A stretch of DNA of 64,000 nt from Streptomyces roseoverticillatus (GTDB taxonomy: Bacteria; Actinomycetota; Actinomycetes; Streptomycetales; Streptomycetaceae): assembly GCF_000719265.1 (NCBI RefSeq), contig NZ_JOFL01000022.1:30865-94864 (forward strand), given 5' to 3'. The notes under the pieces are model-generated. The model saw only the letters and a list, made by a program, of their open reading frames with translations, was not told the DNA's origin and did no database searches. Numbering within the stretch: position 1 is the stretch's first letter; every line of letters begins with the position of its first letter. Of this stretch, positions 57,846 to 64,000 are shown one piece after another. A program made the position numbers and the translations under genes.

Positions 57846-57880
57846 AACCAAATTCTGGTTACATCGTTGCCCTAAGCAAC
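57846..57880. promoter_or_regulatory. Twin palindromes upstream of MarR gene
   Basis: AACCA-aattc-TGGTT (57846-57860) and GTTGC-cctaa-GCAAC (57866-57880) are perfect, 20 bases apart centre to centre. They sit 22-56 bases before the marR start in an AT-rich stretch. Autoregulation by the MarR protein is the simplest reading. Confidence 0.6.
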
Positions 57881-57901
57881 TGAAGGTGGGGAGGGCGGCG
57901 C

Positions 57902-58342
57902 ATGGCCGAGCAGGAGCAGTACGAAGAGCTCGCCCGGCAGCTCAGCGCCGTCGCCGCCGTCCGGCGCGACCTCGCCCGCGTACTCCCGGCGGACTGCTCG
58001 CCGGCCGCGGCCGTCGTGCTGACGATGCTGCGGCAGTACGGCGAGATGCGCATGGGCAAGCTGGCCGAACTGCTGCTGATCGACATGTCGGTGACCAGCC
58101 GGCACGTCGCGTACGCGGAGGCCCGGGGCTGGCTCGAACGGCACCCCGACCCCGCGGACCGGCGGTCCCGGCTGCTGCGCATCAGCCCCGCCGGCGAAGC
58201 CCTGCTCCGGCAGGTCTCCGGGCGCTACACCGAGGCGCTCGCGACCTGCCTGCGGGACTGGTCGTCGGAGGACGTCGGCCGGCTGATCGAGCTGCTCGGC
58301 CGGTTCCGCAACAGCTTCGACGGCTGCCGGACCCGTACGTGA
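57902..58342 (+). CDS. MarR-family transcriptional regulator
   Basis: A 146-residue winged-helix regulator: AVVLTMLRQYGEMRMGKLAELLLIDMSVTSRHVAYAEARGWLERHPDPADRRSRLLRISPAG includes recognition helix and wing. It precedes and is co-directional with an MFS drug pump 99 bases away, the usual layout of an antibiotic-sensing MarR/pump pair. Twin palindromes lie in its promoter. Confidence 0.93.
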   Translation: MAEQEQYEELARQLSAVAAVRRDLARVLPADCSPAAAVVLTMLRQYGEMRMGKLAELLLIDMSVTSRHVAYAEARGWLERHPDPADRRSRLLRISPAGEALLRQVSGRYTEALATCLRDWSSEDVGRLIELLGRFRNSFDGCRTRT

Positions 58343-58441
58343 CCGCACACGGGCGCCCGCAGGCGCGGACCACCCGCACACAGCGGACCACCCGCACGTA
58401 GACGCACACCACACGCCACACTCGCACTGCAAAGGAACTCA

Positions 58442-60085
58442 ATGGCTACGACCACACCGGCCGGTGTGGGGGGCGGCCACGCCAAACACGGCGGCCAGGA
58501 CGGCGGCGCCCCCATGACTCACCGGCAGATCATGGAGGCGCTGTCCGGGCTGCTGCTCGGCATGTTCGTCGCCATCCTGTCCTCGACGATCGTCTCCAAC
58601 GCGCTGCCGGAGATCATCTCCGACCTGCACGGCAGCCAGTCCTCCTACACCTGGGTCGTCACGGCCTCGCTCCTGGCGATGACCGCGTCCACCCCGCTGT
58701 GGGGCAAGCTCTCCGACCTGTTCAGCAAGAAGCTGCTGGTCCAGATAGCCCTGATCGTCTACGTCGCGGGCTCGGTCGTGGCCGGCCTCTCCCAGAACAC
58801 CGGCACGCTCATCGCCTGCCGCGCCATTCAGGGCATCGGCGTCGGCGGCCTGTCCGCCCTGGCGCAGATCATCATGGCGGCGATGATCTCCCCGCGGGAG
58901 CGCGGCCGTTACAGCGGCTACCTCGGCGCGACCTTCGCCGTCGCGACGGTCGGCGGCCCGCTGCTCGGCGGCGTCATCACCGACACCGACTGGCTCGGCT
59001 GGCGCTGGTGCTTCTACGTCGGCGTGCCGTTCGCCGTGATCGCGCTGATCGTGCTGCAGAAGACGCTGAAGCTCCCCGTGGTGAAGCGGGACGTGAAGGT
59101 CGACTGGCTGGGCGCGTTCTTCATCAGCGCCTCGGTCACCCTGCTGCTGGTGTGGGTCACGCTCGCGGGCAAGAACTACGACTGGATCTCCTGGCAGACC
59201 TACGCCATGGTCGGCGGCTCGATCGCGCTCGGCGCGATCTTCGTCCTCGTCGAGTCCAAGGCCTCCGAACCGATCATTCCGCTGCGGCTGTTCCGCAACA
59301 AGACGATCACCCTGTCCTCGGCGGCGAGCCTCTTCGTCGGCGTCGCGATGTTCAGCGGCACGGTCTTCTTCTCGCAGTACTTCCAGCTGGCGCGCGGCAA
59401 GTCGCCGACGATGTCCGGCGTAATGACCATCCCGATGATCACCGGCCTGTTCCTGTCGTCGACGATCTCCGGCCAGATCATCACCAAGACCGGCCGCTGG
59501 AAGGCCTGGCTGGTCAGCGGCGGCGTGCTGCTCACGGCGGGCCTCGGCCTGCTCGGCACGATGCGGTACGACACCCCGTACTGGCACCTGGCGGTCTACA
59601 TGGCGCTGGTCGGCCTCGGCATGGGCATGATGATGCAGAACCTCGTGCTCTGCACGCAGAACCAGGTCGCGCCGAAGGACCTCGGCGCCGCGAGCTCCGT
59701 CGTCACCTTCTTCCGCTCCCTCGGCGGCGCGGTGGGCGTCTCGGCGCTCGGCGCGGTGCTCGGGCACCGGGTCACGGACTACGTCAAGGACGGCATCGCC
59801 GCGCTCGGCCCGCAGGCCGCGGCCGCCGCGGCCAAGAGCGGCGGCTCCGGCGGCGGCATCCCCAAGCTGGACGCGATGCCCGCGCCGCTGCGCACGGTCG
59901 TCGAGAGCGCCTACGGGCACGGTGTGGGCGACGTGTTCCTCTACGCGGCGCCGTGCGCGCTGCTGGCCTTCGTGCTGACGCTGTTCATCAAGGAGGTCGC
60001 GCTGCAGGGGCGGTCCGGAGCGGCCGCTGCCGCCGGCGCCTCCTCCGGCTCCGAAGAGAAGGAGACCGCCCCGCAGGGCGGCTGA
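58442..60085 (+). CDS. MFS multidrug exporter (DHA2, 14-TM)
   Basis: A 547-residue EmrB/QacA-type proton antiporter. Features are GMFVAILSSTIVSNALPEII, motif A GKLSDLFSKKLLVQ, RAIQGIGVGGLSALAQI and motif C region GPLLGGVITDTDWLGWRWCFYVGVP. An extracytoplasmic loop of about 60 residues precedes the last segment. It is controlled most likely by the MarR gene just upstream. Substrate unknown. Confidence 0.93.
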   Translation: MATTTPAGVGGGHAKHGGQDGGAPMTHRQIMEALSGLLLGMFVAILSSTIVSNALPEIISDLHGSQSSYTWVVTASLLAMTASTPLWGKLSDLFSKKLLVQIALIVYVAGSVVAGLSQNTGTLIACRAIQGIGVGGLSALAQIIMAAMISPRERGRYSGYLGATFAVATVGGPLLGGVITDTDWLGWRWCFYVGVPFAVIALIVLQKTLKLPVVKRDVKVDWLGAFFISASVTLLLVWVTLAGKNYDWISWQTYAMVGGSIALGAIFVLVESKASEPIIPLRLFRNKTITLSSAASLFVGVAMFSGTVFFSQYFQLARGKSPTMSGVMTIPMITGLFLSSTISGQIITKTGRWKAWLVSGGVLLTAGLGLLGTMRYDTPYWHLAVYMALVGLGMGMMMQNLVLCTQNQVAPKDLGAASSVVTFFRSLGGAVGVSALGAVLGHRVTDYVKDGIAALGPQAAAAAAKSGGSGGGIPKLDAMPAPLRTVVESAYGHGVGDVFLYAAPCALLAFVLTLFIKEVALQGRSGAAAAAGASSGSEEKETAPQGG

Positions 60086-60279
60086 CAGACCCCGTCGGGC
60101 CGGGGCGCGGAATCGAGCGGAGACGCGCCCCCGGCCGGACGGCACCGGGACCTGAACGGCATGAACGGTCCCGGGGACGGGCCCCGGTGGTGGCGCGCGC
60201 GAAGGCAGGGGACGGCCTGCGCGCCACCGCCGGGGCTTCGTTGTGCCCGGGTCGGCTTTGCGCGGTCAGTCGGGGCGGG

Positions 60280-61053
60280 TCAGCTGGGGCGGTCCCGCAT
60301 GACCTCGATGCCGGCGATCACGACGTCCAGGGCGTACTCGAAGTCGCGGTGCCGCATCTCCGCGACGCCCCCCTGCTTGCCCCAGTTCTCGGTGACCTCG
60401 GCGGCCTCCCGGTAGTTCTCCGTCCACTCGGGGCTGGCCGAGACCACGTTCATGACGTCCCGGAAGTACTCGTCCTCGCTGACGCCCGCGGCCCGGCAGC
60501 GCTCCTTGTACAGGCCCTCGATCGTGCAGAAGCCGTAGACGAACTGGAAGACGGCCGCGAGCGCGCCCGTGATCCGGTCCTGGGGGATGCCGCTGCGCGC
60601 CATCACCGCGATGGTGGCGTTCGAGAACGCCATCGAGCGGGGGCCGAGGTTGAGGTAGCGGCCGAGGAGGCGGGGGGCCCACGGGTGGGCGGCGAGGGTC
60701 ATCCGGTACGCCTCGGCCAGGACGCGGAGCTGGTCGCGCCAGTCGGCGCTCTCGTCGGACAGGTCCGGGAGGCCCATCTCGCCGGCGATCTCGTCGAGGA
60801 CGTACTCCAGGAGGTCGTCCTTGTTGTCGACGTACCAGTAGACCGACATGGCGGTCACGCCGAGTTCGGTGGCGAGCCGCCGCATGGAGAACTTCTCCAG
60901 GCCCTCGGCGTCGAGGAGGCGGATGGTCGCCGCGACGATCCGGTCGCGGTCGAGGTTGCCCTGGTCGTCCCCGCGCCGCGGGGCGGAGGCCGGCTTCCGG
61001 GCCAGCCACACACTGGTCCGCGGACCGCTCATCTGCTTACCGCCGCCCGCCAT
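60280..61053 (-). CDS. TetR-family regulator (TetR_C type)
   Basis: A 257-residue regulator: HTH DRIVAATIRLLDAEGLEKFSMRRLATELGVTAMSVYWYVDNKDDLLEYVLDEIAGEM, followed by a tetracycline-repressor-like ligand domain. ATG at 61053 has GGGAGG 9 bases upstream; ATG 61032 is possible. It may control a pump: the MFS gene at 61841-63343 lies beyond the repeat array on the same strand, and its promoter has a TetR-like palindrome. Confidence 0.9.
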   Translation of the reverse strand: MAGGGKQMSGPRTSVWLARKPASAPRRGDDQGNLDRDRIVAATIRLLDAEGLEKFSMRRLATELGVTAMSVYWYVDNKDDLLEYVLDEIAGEMGLPDLSDESADWRDQLRVLAEAYRMTLAAHPWAPRLLGRYLNLGPRSMAFSNATIAVMARSGIPQDRITGALAAVFQFVYGFCTIEGLYKERCRAAGVSEDEYFRDVMNVVSASPEWTENYREAAEVTENWGKQGGVAEMRHRDFEYALDVVIAGIEVMRDRPS

Positions 61054-61149
61054 TGCCCTGTGCCTCCCTGTTCACGACCATACGCCCGAATGCTAGGCCC
61101 TCGGGCCTACGGCCCCGGGCCGCCCACCTCGCTCCGCGCGAAGCGGGTG

Positions 61150-61790
61150 GGCCCGGTGGGCCCGGGCCCACCCCTCGGCCGAGCAGGCGCCGGAGCCCCG
61201 AATCACGCCCGCCGCAGCGGCGAGCAACCACACACCCACCGAACCGGCGGTGCCGGACCCACCTCGGGCCAGTTCCGGCACCGCCGACCACCACCACGAG
61301 GGCTGATCGCCATCGCGGCGGACACGAAGAGCCCGCCGCCCCGGGCCCACCCCCGTCAGCTCAGCAGGGGCCGGAGCCCCGAGATCCCCCCGCCGCAACG
61401 GCGAGCAACCACACACCCACCGAACCGGCGGTGCCGGACCCACCTCGGTCCGGTTCCGGCACCGCCGACCACCACCACGAGGGCTGATCACCGCCGCGGC
61501 GGATACAAGAACCGGCGCCACCGGGGACTCGGGGCGGAGCCCCGGACAACCCCGCCGCGGGCGGACACGAAGAGCCCGCCGCCCCGGGCCCACCCCCGTC
61601 AGCTCAGCAGGGCCGGAGCCCCGAGATCCCCCCGCCGCAGCAGCGAGCAACCACAGCCCGCCTGACCGGCGGTGCCGGACCCACCTCGGTCCGGTTCCGG
61701 CACCGCCGACCACCGCCACGGGGCTGATCACCGCCGCGGCGGATACAAGAACCGGCGCCACCGGGGCGCGGCCCACCCCCGTCGGGCCCC
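61150..61790. repeat. Three copies of the dispersed hairpin repeat
   Basis: Three copies of about 140-190 bases start near 61195, 61372 and 61615. Each has CCGCCGCAnCGGCGAGCAAC, then a 13-bp inverted repeat (CGGCGGTGCCGGA / TCCGGCACCGCCG), then GGGCTGATCACCGCCGCGGC and GACACGAAGAGCCCGCCGCC. The order of blocks is the same as at 14890-15030. No gene is present in the 780-base gap; open frames here are low-complexity. Confidence 0.8.
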
Positions 61791-61840
61791 GCCCCTCGGG
61801 TCGCCCCGGGGCCGCGCCCCGGACGCCCCCGCCCCGAGGG

Positions 61841-63343
61841 CTACTCCGACCGCTCCGCCCTCCGCAGGAGCACCGCCGCGGTGAGGCCGCCCGCCAGGAC
61901 CGCCGCCGCGCCGACCAGCTGGCTGGTGTGCACACCCGTGGCGAACGCGTCCGCGATCACCGCGCGGTCCCCGGCCGTACGGGCATCCGAAAGCGCCGCC
62001 GGCAGCGACCCCGCCCCCGCGGCCACCGCAGGGACCAGCGCCGCGAAGCGCGAGTTGAGGACGGCGCCCAGCACCGCGACGCCGAGCCCGTTGCCGCACT
62101 CCTGGAGCGTGCCGTTGACTCCGGCGCCGACGCCCGCCTTCTCCGGCGGGATCGCGGACATGATCGCCGTGGCCATGGCGGGCATGGACAGGGCGATGCC
62201 GATGCCCATCAGCACGAGCCCGAAGAGCATCCCGCCGTACCCGTCGGCGCCCAGCACGGCGATCGCCGCGAGCCCCGCCGCGAGCAGTCCCATGCCGCCG
62301 GCGATGGCGACCGGGGTGCCGACCTTCGGCAGGAGCCGCGCGCCGACCCCGGTCAGGTTGAGGACGACGATGACGAGCGCCAGAGGTGACATCCGCAGAC
62401 CGGTCTGCAGCGGGTCGTAGCCGAGCACGAGCTGCAGGTGCTGCGTGAGCAGGAAGAACGATCCGCCCATGCCGAAGGCGACGAGGATGGAGCCGGAGAC
62501 CGCACCGACGAAGCGCCGGTTGCGGAAGAACGACATGTCGAGCATCGGGTAGGGCGCCCGCCGCTCCCACACCGCGAACGCGGCCAGCACCACCACGCCC
62601 ACGCCCGCGGAGACCAGCACCCGCCCGGACGTCCAGCCGTGCTCCGGTCCGGAGATGATCGCGAAGGTGACCCCGGTCATGCCGATCGTGGACAGCAGCG
62701 CGCCGAGCAGGTCGGGCCGCTCACCGGCCGGGTTCTTGGACTCGGGCACCCACTTGAGGACGGCCAGCAGGCCGAGTAGCGCCACCGGCAGGTTGATCAG
62801 GAAGATCGAGCCCCACCAGAAGTGGTTGAGGAGCGCGCCGCCGATCAGCGGCCCGGCGGCGAAGCCGAGGGAGCTGACCGCGCCCCACAGCCCGATCGCC
62901 TTCGTCCGCTCCTCCTCGTCGAAGACCTGGACGACGACGGCGAGCGTGGTGGTCATCAGGAGCGCACCGCCGATGCCCATGCCGGCCCGCGCGGCGATCA
63001 GCTGACCGGTCGTCTCGGACAGGGCCCCGCCGAGCGAGCCGATCCCGAAGAGCGCGAGCCCTATGGCGAGCAGCTTCTTGCGCCCGTAGCGGTCGGCGGC
63101 GCTGCCCGCGGTGAGCAGCAGTCCGGCCTGGACCAGCGAGTACGCGTTGATCATCCACTGGACGTCGGACGTCGCGGCTCCCATCTCCTCGGTGAGGGAG
63201 GGGATGGCGACGGTGAGCACGGTGTTGTCGAGCAGCACGGTGAGCTGGGCGAGGCAGATCACGCCGAGCACCAGCCAGCGCGTGGGGTTGCGCTGCGGCA
63301 GCTCCTCCGCGGCGCTTGGTGATTCCTTGGTCGGCGCAGTCAT
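61841..63343 (-). CDS. MFS drug exporter (DHA2, 14-TM)
   Basis: A 500-residue EmrB-type exporter: LAQLTVLLDNTVLTVAIPSLTEEMG, GSAADRYGRKKLLAIGLALF (motif A), GIGGALLMTTTLAVVV, and GFAAGPLIGGALLNHFWWGSIFLINLP (motif C). ATG at 63343 has AAGGGGGA upstream; the apparent upstream extension reads through the operator. A long palindrome immediately upstream implies tight repression by a TetR-like protein. Confidence 0.92.
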   Translation of the reverse strand: MTAPTKESPSAAEELPQRNPTRWLVLGVICLAQLTVLLDNTVLTVAIPSLTEEMGAATSDVQWMINAYSLVQAGLLLTAGSAADRYGRKKLLAIGLALFGIGSLGGALSETTGQLIAARAGMGIGGALLMTTTLAVVVQVFDEEERTKAIGLWGAVSSLGFAAGPLIGGALLNHFWWGSIFLINLPVALLGLLAVLKWVPESKNPAGERPDLLGALLSTIGMTGVTFAIISGPEHGWTSGRVLVSAGVGVVVLAAFAVWERRAPYPMLDMSFFRNRRFVGAVSGSILVAFGMGGSFFLLTQHLQLVLGYDPLQTGLRMSPLALVIVVLNLTGVGARLLPKVGTPVAIAGGMGLLAAGLAAIAVLGADGYGGMLFGLVLMGIGIALSMPAMATAIMSAIPPEKAGVGAGVNGTLQECGNGLGVAVLGAVLNSRFAALVPAVAAGAGSLPAALSDARTAGDRAVIADAFATGVHTSQLVGAAAVLAGGLTAAVLLRRAERSE

Positions 63344-63355
63344 GCGAGATCCCCC

Positions 63356-63395
63356 TTGTACGGTGTACGACTCCCTGTCGTCGTACACCGTACAA
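63356..63395. promoter_or_regulatory. Long palindromic operator
   Basis: TTGTACGGTGTACGAC and GTCGTACACCGTACAA are perfect 16-bp arms around an 8-base spacer, starting 13 bases before the MFS ATG. GTACGGTGTAC is itself repetitive (GTAC twice), and another GTACAA half-site follows at 63411. Typical of a TetR-family operator overlapping the promoter. Confidence 0.85.
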
Positions 63396-63426
63396 GAGCT
63401 CCTCTACGCCGTACAAGGCGTTTTTT

Positions 63427-64000
63427 CTACGCTCCCTCCACCGGCCGCGTCAGGTCGTAGAGCGTCACCCCGCCGACCGTGACCTTCGTGAAGTGCGCCG
63501 CCACCCACGCGGCGATCCCGGCCGAGGCGGACTCTGTGCCTCCGCGCCCGCCGCCGCGCATCTCGCCGCCGCCCGAAGCGATGAAGTAGTGCACCTTCCC
63601 GGCCTTCACGTACGCCTCGAACTGCCGCGGCGTCGGCGACGGATCGCTCCCGTTGAAGCCGCCGACCGCCATCACCGGCACCTGGGTGGCGAGCTGGTAG
63701 CTCGCCGCGTTCTGCGAGCCGACCGCGGCCGCCGCCCACCGGTACTCCGACGCGTCCTTCTTCACCGCGGCCGCGGCGGCGGCGCTCACGCGCTGACCAC
63801 CGAGGAGGCCACCCATGCCGCCGCCGGCAGCACGCTCACCGCGCGGCGCCTTCCCCATGGGCCCTGCAGATCCGCCAGGCCCACCCGGCCCGCGCCCACC
63901 CGGCGCCCCCCACGGCCCACGCCCCCGGGCCGCCCCCCCCGCCCCGCCGGCCTTCTCGTCCCCCCCCGCCGGCCGCATGCCGCCGGCGCCGCCGCCGAAG
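63427..64000 (-). CDS. Membrane glycosyltransferase, C-terminal part (ArnT/YkcB-like)
   Basis: The 5' part lies beyond the window; 190 codons are seen. The Gly-rich segment (GGMRPAGGDEKAGGAGG and onward) and the C-terminal domain (VGSQNAASYQLATQVPVMAVGGFNGSDPSPTPRQFEAYVKAGKVHYFIASGG, GIAAWVAAHFTKVTVGGVTLYDLT) are characteristic of large actinobacterial PMT/ArnT-fold glycosyltransferases, which use polyprenyl-phosphate sugars. The membrane part is not visible. Confidence 0.8.
   Translation of the reverse strand, partial: FGGGAGGMRPAGGDEKAGGAGGAARGRGPWGAPGGRGPGGPGGSAGPMGKAPRGERAAGGGMGGLLGGQRVSAAAAAAVKKDASEYRWAAAAVGSQNAASYQLATQVPVMAVGGFNGSDPSPTPRQFEAYVKAGKVHYFIASGGGEMRGGGRGGTESASAGIAAWVAAHFTKVTVGGVTLYDLTRPVEGA

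Noticed and set aside
61150..61790. CRISPR-like array
   Set aside because: Repeats are 140-190 bases long with internal hairpins and no unique spacers of constant size. No cas gene is present.

Overview
The window reads as the chromosome of a high-GC actinomycete, almost certainly a Streptomyces. GTG starts and strong GGAGG-type ribosome binding sites are common. Recognisable markers are an AfsA/ArpA-type butyrolactone locus, SigB/F-type sigma factors, and a tadA gene beside its actinobacterial partner. No transposase, integrase, phage gene or CRISPR array was seen.

Layout. (1) 1-4.6 kb: end of a sensor kinase, a DevR/DosR-like response regulator, a flavohemoprotein, a GNAT acetyltransferase, a hypothetical gene and a pyridoxamine-oxidase-fold protein. 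Palindromes of the form GGGCC-n4-GGCCC lie upstream of the flavohemoprotein and of the oxidase-fold gene, which suggests a small redox/NO/hypoxia regulon. (2) 4.5-14.8 kb: a tightly coupled minus-strand nitrate/nitrite assimilation operon (nasA, FAD reductase, nirB, a nirD-narK fusion, sirohydrochlorin chelatase). A uroporphyrinogen-III synthase with a winged-helix domain diverges from it. (3) 15-21.2 kb: a gamma-butyrolactone signalling locus (HAD phosphatase, acyl-CoA-dehydrogenase-like enzyme, AfsA, two TetR-type receptors, a zinc-ribbon/HTH gene pair) with three ARE-like operators. (4) 21.3-33.6 kb: an unusual biosynthetic cluster without PKS or NRPS modules: aldo-keto reductase, GH3-type acyl-adenylate amide ligase, alpha/beta hydrolase with a Cys nucleophile, enolase-superfamily enzyme, ThDP enzyme, GguC/FAH-like enzyme, condensation-type acyltransferase, ArsR, MFS exporter, tautomerase and an SDR without YxxxK. 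(5) 33.7-40.3 kb: a VOC protein, then a minus-strand set of PLP cysteine-synthase-like enzyme, ATP-grasp ligase, FMN reductase, serine acetyltransferase, methyltransferase and MFS exporter. This looks like a pathway to a compound derived from O-acetylserine. (6) 41-48.3 kb: mostly core genes (a pseudo-transaldolase, tRNA-Ser, tadA and its partner, upp, a LytR_C protein, an XRE-cupin/B3-B4 divergon, a DNA glycosylase). (7) 48.6-52.7 kb: a lasso peptide cluster (precursor, cyclase, RRE protein, B2 protease), a membrane protein and an alpha/beta hydrolase. (8) 52.8-57.7 kb: a STAS anti-sigma antagonist, two small genes, two tandem SigB/F-type sigma factors, a lipoprotein and a small membrane protein. 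(9) 57.9-64 kb: MarR with an MFS pump, a TetR regulator, a repeat array, a second MFS pump under a 16-bp palindrome, and the end of a large membrane glycosyltransferase.

The most novel parts are regions 3 to 5. A complete butyrolactone signalling cassette sits beside two compact gene sets whose enzyme combinations I cannot match to a known product. The lasso peptide, whose core boundary is ambiguous, and the NirD-NarK fusion are the next most notable items.
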